64,000 bases of DNA from Plecoglossus altivelis (GCA_036571765.1 BROE01000002.1:981398-1045397); one strand, 5' to 3'; numbered from the stretch's first letter, positions 39,840 to 51,431 are shown. Numbers and translations are program-made. The notes: generated from the sequence alone by a model not told the origin.

Positions 39840-40960
39840 ACGCATTCTGGGATGAAGCCTAATCCGCTATACTCCAAGTTATCTCTGAGCATTTAGATTT
39901 AGTGGAACTGCGACAAACTGTTCTTTTCCTGTTTGGGAAATGTGGCTACTTCGAAGTCCGCCCACTGTGATACGATGACTGCGCGGTCACGTGAGTCCGG
40001 TGTTTGTAGTGTGACAGTGCGCGCGGAGGATGTTTGTAGTTTGGGGAAGTTGTCATTTGGGGGCGTGGGCAGTGATTTATGTTTAACGGAATTGTTTGTT
40101 CAACAGACAGGTCCTTTTTTCGGCAAACCGAACTCTGAGAGACAGACAGAGACAGATTGATTACGAAGGTTTGAAAACCAACCATTATACATCAGACGAC
40201 AGCCATTCTTAACGTTTTCAACCAATGCTGCTTAACTGTCTGGTTTGCGAGTGTCCTTTGAAATAGTATGGTTGTCATAAAACTTAAATAGTTAAGTTAA
40301 GCTGACACAGCGAAAATATAACTTAAAGGTCGTGGATTCTGTCGAGTCGTTGTTACAACCTAACTGAGGTTACTCAGACTAAGAGCAGCAACGCCTAGGT
40401 TGTACGGCAGGCAGCCTATGCAAATCTGACGGTATACATTATAGCAGCAATCACCTTATTGTTCTCTAACTGTTTTTATTTTACATACAAAATGTATCAG
40501 TGTGATTTCGAATCTACATCGGATGTCAAAACGGAGTTCTGAGATAAAACCTTGTTCGGTTCGCCTTTCGGAATTCTTTCTCGTAAAACCGGATTCGAGA
40601 ACGTCAGCAGTTCGCGTTCTGCACACATTCGGCACCTGCCGCATTCGAAAGATACCCACGTGAGATCGAACCGTCCTGGTCCTTCTGCCTGATGAGATGG
40701 ACTTAACTCTGACGTAACACGACGAGAAAACAGAGACGCAGAACATCTCTCTGTCCGATACACATCTGTGAGTATTTGTGCGAGAGTTAAGATTTTATTA
40801 CAAAAGAGTTTTCCCCGTTTCTGTAATGAAGTTACATAACTTACCTCCATAATTTCCCCCACCCTACCTCTCTATATCTCATCTCTGGTCCTCTCCCACA
40901 TCTACGTTTCTGCTTCCAGCTCCAGCTCCAGACAGGGCTGTCCTGCCCTGCTTCCTCCCC
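39840..40960. promoter_or_regulatory. Shared sgsh / slc26a11 head-to-head promoter region
   Basis: About 1.1 kb of non-repetitive DNA between two divergent genes; the same head-to-head pair exists in mammals. It contains GGTCACGTGAG at 39985-39995 (core TCACGTGA 39987-39994) and a second CACGTG at 40657-40662. The first closely fits the CLEAR element bound by TFEB/TFE3 at lysosomal genes, and SGSH is a lysosomal enzyme. The 5' ends of both transcripts are not resolved. Confidence 0.6.
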
Positions 40961-40964
40961 CAGG

Positions 40965-43900
40965 ATGATGGAGCCTCTGACTGATCGGTTGGTGCTGCTG
41001 ACTCCCTCTCCTTGGGAGCGGCTGACAGCATGCTGCTCCTACAGTAGCATCAGCACCTGGCTTCCTTTCCTTACCTGGCTGCCCAGGTAGAGGGGGAGGG
41101 GGGCGGGGCAGTGGAGAAGGGAGTGAGACCGAACGGAGGGAAAATGGCGACGGGAGCGAGAGGAGTCGGGAGGGAGGGAGGTGCGAAGGGGAGAGATGCA
41201 GGGAGGGAGGGAGGTAGGGAGAAGTTTGGGGAGAGAGAGGGAGAGAGACTCATGGAAGAGGGCGGGATGGAGGGGAGGGAGGGAAGGAAATGGGGGAGGA
41301 AGGAGTAAGGGGAGGGAGATAGAGGGAGAGAGAAAGGGGAGGGGGTGGGGGTGAGAGAGGGAGGGATGATGAGCAGGTGAGAGAGTGAGTGATGATGAGT
41401 AGGTGAGAGAGTGAGTGATGGGAGAAGAGAGGGGGGGAAATGGTTGGGGAGGAGAGGGGAAGGGAGGGAGAGTGGGGGGCCGGTGGGAGAGAGGAGATGA
41501 GAGTGAGGCTGGAGAGCGAGCAGGAGGGGGAGGGAATAGGCCCGGGAGGAGAAGAGGGAGGATAGCAGGGGAGAAGAGGAGCGGAGATAGGCAGGAGAGA
41601 GAGAGATGGGAGATAGGACAGGGAGGAGAGAGAGGAGGGAGCTTAAAAGTGCAAAATAGTATTGTCAATCAGAAGCATTTAGGCAGTACTCTGAGCGATG
41701 TTGACCTCTTGCCCCCGACTCTGTTGCCAGTACGGCTGAAGGATGGCTGACAGATGGACCTGAATCGCCAGGCCTCACTGTGCGGGTGACCACGCAGTAC
41801 CACAGGCCCTGCTTACGCTGAGGGGCGTGGGCGGACCCTACCTGTCCGGGTGAGGGGGGTGGGTAGCGTCTGGGAGCAGGCATGTACATGTGTGATGCTA
41901 GATACATGCGTCATGGTTTTTCTTAGTCCTCCCTCCTTCTCTAAACTTCTCCGCTTTTTTTCCTCCCCTCTCTCTCAGTTCCCCTTCTTCTTCCCTCTCT
42001 CCACCCTCTCATCTCTCCTCCATATACATCTCACCCCTTTCCTCCCACCCTCTCCTTTCACCCTCTCCTATCCCCCTCTCTTCCTCTCACCCCATCTCTT
42101 TCCCCCTCTCTCTCACACTCCGCGTCATCACCCTCTTCTCACCTCATCCTCCTCCTCATCCTCACCCCAATTCTCCTCACCTTCCTCGCCGTATTGGCTT
42201 GTTAACTCTGCCTTCATGGGGGGCTTCATCTACACGTTGTTTGGGACCTCCAAGGATGTGACCCTGGGGCCCACAGCCATCATGTCCCTGCTGTGTGCCC
42301 CCCCCCCGTGTCGCTCGGCGATTGTGGGCGGGGAAGACCTGGGCCGGGCTGTCCTGCTCGCGCTGCTTTGTCGGGCATCAGGACCTCCAATGGAGCCTGC
42401 GGGGGAGGGGGGGGGTGGAAGGGAGGAGGAAGGGGAGTGGAGGAAGGGAGAGGGGACGCGAGGGAGAAAGGATGGGGAGGGAAGGGAGGGGAGAGGGAGG
42501 AGGGAGGGGAGGGAGGGGGAGAGGGAGGAGGGGAAAGGAGAGGGAGGAGGGGAAAAGGGAGAAGGAAGAGGGAGGAGTAGTGGGAGGAGCCGGAGGGGGA
42601 GAAGGAAGGAGAAGAGGAGGGAAGGGGAGAGGGAGAGGGGAGGGAGGGGAAAGGAGGAGGAGGGGAGGGGGAAAGGGAGAGGGGAGGGAGGGGGAGGGAG
42701 GAAAGAGGGAGGGAGGGAAGGGGACATTTGAAAGGTGTGGTGTGTGATGAAGGATGGAAGGAAAGGAGGGAGGGAGGGATAGGAAGGACGGAGGGAGGGA
42801 TGAAGAAGAAAAGAAGGAGAGGTGAGGGAGAGGGAGGGAGAGAGGGAATGAGAAAGAGAGAAGGAAAGGAATAGGAAAGAAGGGAGGGAGGGGAGGGAAG
42901 GAGGAGGCATGGAAGGAGGGAGGAATGAAGGAAGGTTGACATATGTGAGGTGTTTTGATGGAGGGATGATTAACAGGTGTGATTTGCAGGGTTTCTGTTG
43001 GACTTCATCTCCTTCCCCGTCATCAAAGGCTTCACCTGTGCTGCCGCGGTAACCATCGGCTTCGGACAGATCAAGGTGAGGGCAGATCAAAGTGAGGGCA
43101 GAACAAGGTGAGAGCAGATCAAGGTGAGAGCAGATCAAAGTGAGGGCAGATCAAGGTGAGGGCAGATCAAAGTGAGGGCAGATCAAGGTGAGGGCCGATC
43201 AAAGTGAGGGCAGATCAAGGTGAGGGCAGATCAAGGTGAGGGCAGATCAAAGTGAGGGCAGATCAAAGTGAGGGCAGATCAAAGTGAGGGCAGATCAAAG
43301 TGAGGGCAGATCAAAGTGAGGGCAGATCAAAGTGAGGGCAGATCAAGGTGAGGGCAGATCAAGGTGAGGGCAGATCAAAGTGAGGGCAGATCAAGGTGAG
43401 GGCAGATCAAGGTGAGGGCAGATCAAGGTGAGGGCAGATCAAAGTGAGGGCAGATCAAAGTGAGGGCAGAACAAGGTGAGAGCAGATCAAGGTGAGAGCA
43501 GATCAAAGTGAGGGCAGAACAAGGTGAGAGCAGATCAAGGTGAGGGCAGATCAAGGTGAGGGCAGATCAAAGTGAGGTGCAGATCATAGGTGACACAACT
43601 ACATATACTGTAATACTGTATATTGAAATTTATATATATATGTGTGTTGTGCTGTGTGTTTGCGTGCATGCATGTGTGTGTGTAATGTGTATATGTGTGT
43701 ATATATGGTGTTTTGTGTTGTGTGTTCTGTACATGTGTGTGTGTGTGTGTGTACATGTGTGTGTGTATTAATATATATATATATGTATAGGATATTGACC
43801 GCATTGCTGTGTGTGTGGTGTGTGTTTGTATATATATGTGTAATATAGTGGTTGTGGCGTGTGTTGTGTGTGTGTGTGTTTAATATGTGTATGTGTGTAT

Positions 43901-44286
43901 ATATATACCGTATATGTGTGTGTGTGTGTGTGTGTGGTGTTAATGTGTGTTGTGTATGTGTGTGGTATAATATATATGTGTGTGTGTGTGTATATATATG
44001 TTTGTGGGTGTATGTTGTGTGTGTGTATGTGGGTGTATATATATGTGTGTGTGTATGTGTGTGTATGTGTGTGTATATATATGTGTGTGTGTGTGTATGT
44101 GTGTGTATATATATGTGTGTGTGTGTGTGTGTATATATATATGCGTGTGTGTGTGTGTATGTGTGTGTGTGTGTGTGTGTGTGTAGAATCTCCTGGGACT
44201 GAAGGGTGTACCCCAGCAGTTCTTCCTGCAGGTGTACTACACCTTCCACAAGATCCCAGAGGCCAGGTACAGTCTGCTACAGCTAG

Positions 44287-44338
<52 letters not shown>

Positions 44339-44649
44339 TTATGCGTGTGTGTGATTATGTGTGGTGTGTATATATATATATGTTTGTATTTTTATATGTG
44401 GGTGTTTTTGTGTGTACATATTTGTACATAAGTGTATGTGTGTGTAACAGGATACAGGGGGATGTGGGGGTGTGTAATATTAAGTGAAGTGTGTGTGTGT
44501 GCGTGTGTGTGTTTTTTTTTTTTTTTTGTGTGTGTTTTTTTGTGTGAGTGTGTGTGGTGTGCGTGTGCGTGGCAGGACAAGGGATTGTGGTGTGGTATAT
44601 AGTGGTGTGTGAATGCAGGACAGGGGATGTGTGTGAGTAATATTAAGTG

Positions 44650-44687
<38 letters not shown>

Positions 44688-44749
44688 GACAGGGGATGTG
44701 GTGTGTATAAGTGTGTGTGTATGCAGGACAGGGGATGTGTTGTGTATAT

Positions 44750-44802
<53 letters not shown>

Positions 44803-47800
44803 CGTGCAGGACAGGGGATGTGGTTCTAGGTCTACTGTGTCTCCTCCTGCTGGTCCTGCTCACCTGGATGAAGAACACTCTGGGCCCGCCCCCAGAGGAC
44901 GGAGGGCCCGCCCACGTCAGGGCGGCCCGCAGCCTGGTGTGGGGTGCTGCCACAGGTTCACATACCCCAGGACTGTGTGTTTGTAAATGGGTGTGTGTGT
45001 ATGGTGTGTGTATGTGGTGGTGTGTATGGTGTGTGAGTGTGTGTATATGGTGTGTGTATATGGGTGTGGTGTATATGGTGTGTGTATATGGTGTGTGTGA
45101 GTGTGTTGTATATATGGTATGTGTGTGCATATGGTGTGTGTATATGGTGTGTGAGTGTGTGTGAATGGTGTGTGTATATGGTGTGTGTTTGGTGTGTGGT
45201 GTGTGTATATGGTATGTGTGTGGATATGGTGTGTGTATATGGTGTGTGTGTGTGTGTAAATGGTGTGTGTATAGGGTGTGTGTTGTGTATAGGGTGTTGT
45301 GTGTGTATATGGTGTGTGAGTGTGTGTATATGGTGTGTGTATTATGGTGTGTGAGTGTGTGTATATGGTGTGTGTATATGGTGTGTGTGTGTGTGTATAT
45401 AATATGGTGTGTGTATATGGACCTGTCTCCTCACTTCCTGTTTCCTGTTTGCGCAGTGCGAAACGCCCTGGTGGTGGTGGCGGCGTCCTGTTTGGCGTTC
45501 TCCTGGGACAGCTGCGGCCTTCACGTCTTCACCATCACCGGAAAGACCTCCCACGGCCTCCCACCATTCAGGCCGCCGCCCACTTCCGAGACCACGCCCA
45601 ACGGAACCCTCGTGCCCTTCTGGAACATCGTAGAGGTGAGTGACAGGAGGACGGGCCAATTGGAGGGAGAGGAAACTGTGGTTGTTGACCAATGAGGGTT
45701 TAAATATCTTTACAGTGTTGTTATGACGAGCACCATCACTGTCCAATCACATGAGTTAAGGAATGAGTGACAACCTTCTCTGACCAATCCGGTGTTAGGA
45801 TTTCGGAGGGGGGCTGGCTGTCATCCCTTTCATGGGTGTGCTGGAAAGCATCGCCATTGCCAGAGCTTTCGGTAAGCTTCCTCATTCATTCATTCACTCA
45901 CAGATTTATTCAATCCATAATTCACTCATTTCATATTATTCATTTCATTTATGCTTAGTTCAAGTTCAAGTTCAAGTTTAAGTTGTGCTTTATTGTCATA
46001 CCGCTACATGCGGGTGCATACATCTAACCGGTTCATTTTTCTTTTTTCCGTCCAAATTGGTATCGATGATCTGATTGGTTGTTCTGTGAAATCTGGGTGT
46101 GTCCGCAGCCAGTCAGAATGAGTATAGAATCAACGCCAACCAAGAGATGTTAGCCATTGGTCTGACCAACATCTTGGGATCCTTCGTATCCGCCTACCCA
46201 GTCACTGGCAGCTTCGGCAGGTCTGTGTGTGTGTGTGTGTCTTGTGTGTGGTGTGTGTGTGTGGTGTGTGTTTAGTGGTGTGTGTGTGTGTGTGTTATGT
46301 GCAGTCTTGGAACAGGATGCAAGGATATCATGTGATGTTTACCCTCAGCACAAATTGTGTGTGTGGTGTGTTGTGTGTGTGGTGTGTGTGGTGTGTGTGT
46401 GTGTGTGTTGTGTGGTGTGTTTCTGTGTGTCGTGGTGTGTGTGTGTGTGTGTGTCTGTGTGTGTTGTGTGTGTGTTCTGTGTGTGTTGTGTGTTTGTGTG
46501 TGTGTGTGGTGTGTGGTGTGTGTGTGTGTGTGTTGTGTGGTTGTGGTGTGTGGTGTGTGTGGCGTGTGGTGTGGTGTGTGTGTGTGTGTCGTGTGCGTTT
46601 TTCGTAGTTAGCTATTTACTTGTGTTTAGGACTGCAGTGAACTCTCAGACTGGTGTGGTAACTCCAGCAGGAGGGATAGTCACCAGTAAGCTTTCTGTCC
46701 TGTCTCTGTCTCTCTGGTCTCTCTCTCTCTTGTCTTCTCTCTGTCTCTCTCTCTCTTCTCTCTGTCTGTCTCTCTGGTCTCTCTCTCTCATCTCACTCTG
46801 AGTCTGTATCTCTGTCTCTCTCCTCTCCTCTCTGTCTGTCTTCTCAATGTCTTCTCTCAGTCTCTCTCTCTGTCTGTCTCTCTGTCTCTCTCTCTCTCTG
46901 TTCTCCTCTCTCTGTCTGTCTCTCTGTCTCTCTCTCTCTCTCTCTCTGTCCTGCCTCTCTGTCTCTGTCTTTCTGTCTGTCTGGTCTGTCTGGTCTCTGT
47001 TTGGTCTCTCTCTGGTCTCTGTTCTCTCTCTCTGGGTCTCTGTCTCTCTCTGCATCTGTCTGTCTGTCCTTTCTGTCTCTCTCTCTCTCTCTTGCTCATC
47101 TGTCTGTCTCTCTGTCTCTGTCATCTCTCTCTCTCTCTGTCTGTCCATTTCTGTCTCTTCCTCTCTCTGCTCTCTCTCTGTCGTCTCTCTGTCTCTGTCT
47201 CTCTCTCAATCCGGTTCTCTTCTGTTGCTCTCTCATCTCTGGTCTGGTCTCTGTCTGGCTCGCTCTGTCTCTCTCTGTGTCGGTGTCGTCTCTCTGTCGC
47301 TCTCGGTTCTGTCTCTCGTCTGGTCTCTCGCGCTCTCTCTGTCTCTGGTCCTCTCTCTGTTCTCTCACTCTCTGTGGTCTTTCTCGCTCTTCTCTCTCGC
47401 TCTCTCTGTTTCTCTCTCTCACACACTCTCTTTTTCTCTTTTTCTCTTTTTCTCTTTTTCTCTTTTTCTCTTTTTCTCTTTTTCTCTTTTTCTCTTTTTC
47501 TCTTTTTCTCTTTTTCTCTTTTTCTCTTTTTCTCTTTTTCTCTTTTTCTTTGTCTCTCTGTCTCTATGTTTCTCTCCTCCCTCCCTTTTTCCCTCACTCC
47601 CTCCCTCTACCTTCCCCCTTCCTTCCCTCCCTCTCCCTCCTTCCTCGCCTCCTTCTCCCCTCCCACTCCTCTTCTCGCCCTCCTCTAACTTCCTCCTTCT
47701 CCCTCCTCTTCTCTCTCCCTCTCCCCTCCCACTCCCTCTCTCCCCTTCCTCTAAATACTTCCCCCTTCCTCCCCTCCTTCTCCCCTCCTCTTCCCCTCCC

Positions 47801-49419
47801 ACTCCTTCTCCCCTCTCCTCTTACTCCCCCCTTCCTCCTCTCCCTCTCTCCCTGCCTCCTCCCCTCCTCTCCTCCCTCTCTCTACTTCCCCCTTCCTCTC
47901 TCTCCCTCTTCCCGCTCCCTCCCTCCCTCCCTCCCTCTCTCCTCCTCTCCTCCCCAGGTGTGGTAGTCCTGCTCTCTCTGGCCTTCCTCATGCCAGTGTT
48001 CTACTACATCCCTAAGGCTTCTCTGGCCGCCGTCATCATTTGTGCCGTCGCTCCCATGTTGGACTACCGTACCGCAGCCCGTCTCTGGAAGACACGGAGT
48101 AGGCACACACACACACACACACACATGTACACACACACACACATACACACACACACATGTACAACACCCACATCACACATACACACACCAACATGTACAC
48201 CACACACATGTACACACATGTTACAAACACACACACACATGTTTACACACATGTAACACACAACACACACCACACACATGTTCACAAACACAGCACGTAC
48301 ACACACATGTACACTCACACACACATTACACAACACAACATGTACACAACATACACCACACACACACACATACATAATCTCTCAAACACACACACACATA
48401 CACTTACACACAATCTCTCTCACAGACACACACACACACACTCATACACACTATCTCACACACACACACTACACTCATACACATAATCGTACACACACGA
48501 CACAAGTCTCTCTCCACCACAGCGACACATACATACACAGACAAACATTAACACACACACACACACAACTACAGTCAGAATCCTGGCACAGAAACGTGAC
48601 TGTATGTTTCTGTGTGTGTGTGTGTGTGTTTCTGTATGTGTGTTGTTGTCTGTAATGTGTGTGTGTGTGTGTGTTTCTGTAATGGTATGTTTTGTGTGTT
48701 TGTGTGTGTGTGTGGTGTTTCTATAATGTGTTTGTGTGTGTGTTTCTGTATTTTGTGTGTGTCCTGTGTTTCTGTATGTATGTGTGTGTGTTTGTGTGTT
48801 TCTGTATGTGTGTGTGTGTGTGTTTCAGAGCTGGACCTGGTCCCCTTCACTGTGACGTTCCTGATGAGCTTCTGGGAGGTACAGTACGGCATTCTGGGAG
48901 GAGTGGGCGTGTCTGGAGCCCTGCTGCTTTACAACACAGCCCGGCCCAGACTGAAGGTGAGGGAGGGAAGGAGGGAGGGAGGGAAGAGGGAGGAGGGAGG
49001 GAGATGGAGGGAGGGATGGGTGTAGGGAGAGGAAGAAGAGCGAGAGAGAGAATGGGGAGGTGAGGGAGGGAGGGAGGAAGAGTAGGGGATGAGAGAGAAA
49101 GAGAGAGAGATGGAGGGATGGGAGTGAGAGAAAGAGAGAGGGAGGCAGAGGGAGGGAGGGAGAGAAAGAGAGAGAGATGGAGGGAAGGAGGGATGAGGGG
49201 AGTAAGAGAGAAGATGAGAGAGATTGGAGGAGAGAGCGATGAGAGAAGAGAGATTAGATGTTGAGGGAGGGAGAGAGGGAAGGAGAGCAGGAGAAAGGGA
49301 GGGAGGGAAAGGTAATGGGTATATGATCTTGCTCTGTGTTTGCATATCTCTTATCTTTTTTTCTTGTGTGGTGTGTGTGTGTGTGTGTGTGGTGTGGTGT
49401 GTGTGTGTGTGTGTGTGTG

Positions 49420-49459
<40 letters not shown>

Positions 49460-51431
49460 GTGTCAGATCATGGTGCGTTAGTGATAGAGATTGGAAGTGG
49501 CCTCAATTTCCCTGCAGCAGAATACCTCAGCGGAGTCATACACACTCAGGCTTTACAAGGTGCGTGTGTGAGAGAAACATCCTGTTAACCATTGAAACCA
49601 GGTTAAACTGCTCCTCCTCCTCCTTACCTCCCCCCTTTCCCTCCCTCTTCTCCTCTCCCTCTCTCAGCCTCGCCCCCTAGGTCTGTAGTCCTGGACTGCC
49701 AGCATGTCAGCACTCTGGACTACACAGTGGTCAACGAACTGAGGGACCTCTTGGACCAGTTTAGCCTGAGAGGAGTGGGCCTGTTCTGCTGTGGTCTGGA
49801 GGTAGGGGGGGGGGGTCTGGAGGTAGGGGAGGGGGGGTCTGGAGGTAGAGGAGGGTCTGGAAGGAGGGGGGGGGTCTGGAGGTAGGGGAGGGGGGTCTGG
49901 GAGGTAGGTGGAGGGGGGTCTGGAGGTATGACGGCAGGGTCTTGGAGCCGGGTGAGAGTGAGGGGGGTTGGGGTCCTGGAGGTAAGAGAGGGGGGGGTCT
50001 GGAGGTAGAGGGGGGGGGGTCTGGAGGTAGAGGAGGGGGGGGGTTCTGGAGGGAGGGGGGCTGGAAGGTTAGAGGGGGGGGGGTCTGGAGGTAGGGGAGG
50101 GTCTGGAGGTAGAGGAGGGTCTGGAGGTAGAGGAGGGTCTGGAGGTAGGGGAGGGTTGCTGGAGGTACGAGGGGGGGGGGGTCTGGAGGTAGGGGAGGGT
50201 CTGGAGGTAGAGGAGGGGGGGGTCTGGAGGTAGGGGAGGGTCTGGAGGTAGAGGAGGGTCTGGAGGTAGGGGAGGGGGGTTCTGGAGGTAGAGGAGGGTC
50301 TGGAGGTAGAGGAGGGGGGGGGTCTGGAGGTAGGGCGTGTGAGGGTGGGGTCCTGGAGGGTTAGAGGGGGGGGCTGGAGGTGGGGAGGGGGGTCTGGAGG
50401 TAGAGGGAAGGGTCTGGGGTAGGGGGAGGGGGGGGGTCTGGAAGGTAGAGGAGGGTCTGGAGGTAGGGGAGGGGGGTTCTGGAGGTAGAGGAGGGTCTGG
50501 AGGTAGGGAGGGGGGGGGGTCTGGGAGGACAGGGGACGGGTCTGGAGGTGAGGAGGTCCGGAGGTTGGGGGGGGGGGGGTCTGGAGGTAGGGGAGGGTCT
50601 GGAGGTAGAGGAGGGTCTGGAGGTAGGGGAGGGGAGGGTCTGGGGGGAGGGCATGGAAAAATATAAATGAATACAGTATGAGAGTGAGTGAGGGAAGAAA
50701 TGGTGGATTGGGAAAGCTAGGAGTAGAGAGAGACAGGAAGAGTGGGATTAAAGGACTACACTGCAGTTAATCAGGCTGACCCCTCTCTTTTCTCTGTCTC
50801 TTTCCATTTCACTCTGTGTCTCTCTGTCTCTGGCTCACTTTCATGTCTCTCTCTGTCTTAATCCATGTCTCTCTGTCTCACTCCATGCCTCTCTGCCTCA
50901 CTCTATGCCTCTCTGTCTCTCTGTCTCACTCCATGCCTCTCTTTGCTTCACATCCTGCCTCTCTAATCTCTACTGTCTCAACACCTTGCCATCTCTGTTC
51001 TCTCTGTCCCTTCCATTCTCTCTCTGTCTCTCTCTGTCTCACTCCATGCCTCTCTGTCTCTCTCTGTTTCTCTCTGTCTCTCTCTGTCTCTCTCTGTCTC
51101 ACTCCATGCCTCTCTGTCTGTCTCTGTCTCACTCTCTGTCTCTCTCTGTCTCACTCTCACCTTCTCTGCTGTCTCTTCTCTCCCCTGCTCATCCCTCTCT
51201 TCTCTGCTCGTGTCTCTCTCTCACATGCCTCTCTGTCTCTACTCTCTGTCTCTCTCCCATACTCTCTGTCTCTCTTTTTTCATCTCTCTCCTTTCTCCTG
51301 GTCTCTTGACTTACTCTTTTAGATCTTCGGTTCTGGAGGTTCTGAAGGCAGCGGACCTACCGGGTCTGGGATTCGCTGATAGCGTGGAGGCGGCCCTTCA
51401 GAACCTATCGGGTACTCCGCTCACTGCCTGA
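40965..51431 (+). CDS. slc26a11: SLC26A11-like sulfate/anion transporter
   Basis: Multipass SLC26 anion transporter (sulfate, chloride) of lysosomal or plasma membrane. Exons: 40965-41086, 41731-41849, about 42192-42405, 42990-43075, 44187-44266, 44810-44955, 45457-45635, 45799-45871, 46109-46220, 46630-46685, 47958-48098, 48829-48956, 49460-49559, 49668-49801, 51323-51431 (stop 51429). Landmarks: STWLPFLTWLP before TM1, QALAYAE (in broken form), DVTLGPTAIMSLL, GFLLDFISFPVIKGF, TIGFGQIKNLLGL, VVLGLLCLLLL, NQEMLAIGLTNILGSF, TPAGGIVT, FYYIPKASLAAVII, TFLMSFWEVQYGIL, and a STAS domain with VVLDCQHVSTLDYTVV. ATG 40965 follows CCCCCAG and encodes MMEPLTDRL. The second and third exons carry several indels (10-C run at 42298-42307), and the last exon is one base out of phase. 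The others are clean and join in frame. Confidence 0.95.
41087..41645 (+). repeat. Purine tract starting at the exon 1 donor
   Basis: GTAGAGGGGGAGGGGGGCGG then GAGGGAGGGAGG, almost all purine on the sense strand for about 550 bp directly after the donor at 41087. Confidence 0.9.
41925..42190 (+). repeat. Pyrimidine tract before the third exon
   Basis: CCTCCCTCCTTCTC to CCTCACCTTCCTCG, pyrimidine-rich sense strand that serves as the 3' splice tract. Confidence 0.88.
42405..42945 (+). repeat. Purine tract after the third exon
   Basis: GGGGGAGGGGGGGGTGGAAG to GGAGGGAGGGAAGGGG. About 540 bp of G/A on the sense strand. It obscures the exact donor of the third exon. Confidence 0.92.
43067..43590 (+). 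repeat. 16-bp minisatellite founded on an exon donor site
   Basis: About 32 copies of GCAGATCAAGGTGAGG. The founder is the exon end, GGACAGATCAAG|GTGAGG at 43064-43081 (encoding GQIK). All units keep GTGAGG; the last exonic base varies (AAG or AAA), and AGAACAAG and GTGAGAG variants occur. Confidence 0.97.
43640..44186 (+). repeat. (GT)n/(TA)n tracts up to an acceptor
   Basis: GTGTGTATATATATGTGTGT units, ending GTGTGTGTAG (acceptor at 44186). Confidence 0.93.
44288..44340. repeat. (CTGT)n microsatellite
   Basis: About 13 CTGT units, 20 bp after the donor at 44267. Confidence 0.97.
44570..44826 (+). repeat. Acceptor-founded repeat before exon 44810
   Basis: Five copies of GCAGGACARGGGATGTGGTG with (GT)n/(TATA) spacers, at about 44572, 44616, 44685, 44723 and the real one at 44806. 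The copied part is the 3' splice site GCAG plus the first about 16 exon bases (GACAGGGGATGTGGT). Confidence 0.92.
44985..45418 (+). repeat. (GTGTATATGGTGTGTGAG)n repeat
   Basis: About 24 imperfect units of GTATATGGTGTGT filling the intron between 44955 and 45457. Confidence 0.93.
45957..46010. repeat. Dispersed repeat fragment (AAGTTCAAGTTCAAGTTTAAG)
   Basis: TTCAAG hexamer run followed by GTGCTTTATTGTCATACCGC, resembling the end of a dispersed teleost repeat similar to the one at 6573. Family not assigned. Confidence 0.4.
46221..46605 (+). repeat. (GT)n-rich intron starting at a donor
   Basis: Donor GTCTGTGTGTGTG at 46221 runs directly into a 380-bp GT-rich tract with a short unique break at 46300-46355. 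Confidence 0.92.
46690..47956 (+). repeat. 1.25-kb pyrimidine intron ending at an acceptor
   Basis: TCTCTCTGTCTC 46690-47400, (CTCTTTTT)n with about 17 units at 47425-47555, then CTCCCTCCC to CCTCCCCAG. Almost the whole intron before exon 47958 is one-sided pyrimidine DNA. Confidence 0.95.
48099..48826 (+). repeat. (AC)n then (GT)n intron
   Basis: AC/ACATGTACAC at 48105-48570, then GT/TTTCTGT at 48605-48822. Opposite-strand dinucleotides form a long imperfect inverted repeat across the intron. Confidence 0.93.
48957..49312 (+). repeat. Purine tract starting at a GTGAGG donor
   Basis: CTGAAG|GTGAGGGAGGGAAGGAGGG onward, about 350 bp of G/A, then unique DNA and (GT)n at 49370-49458 ending at acceptor TAG 49459. 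Confidence 0.93.
49792..50652 (+). repeat. GGTCTGGAGGTAGGGG minisatellite founded on an exon donor
   Basis: About 35 copies of GGTCTGGAG|GTAGGGGAGG, length 17-24 bp because of G-run variation. The founder is the exon end TGTGGTCTGGAG (49790-49801, encoding CGLE) with donor GTAGGG. Downstream units repeat both sides of the junction. Some units are visibly error-laden. Confidence 0.95.
50780..51320 (+). repeat. (TCTCTGTCTCACTCCATGCC)n pyrimidine minisatellite
   Basis: Repeats of CACTCCATGCCTCTCTGTCT to just before the last exon acceptor TTTTAG at 51322. Confidence 0.92.
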
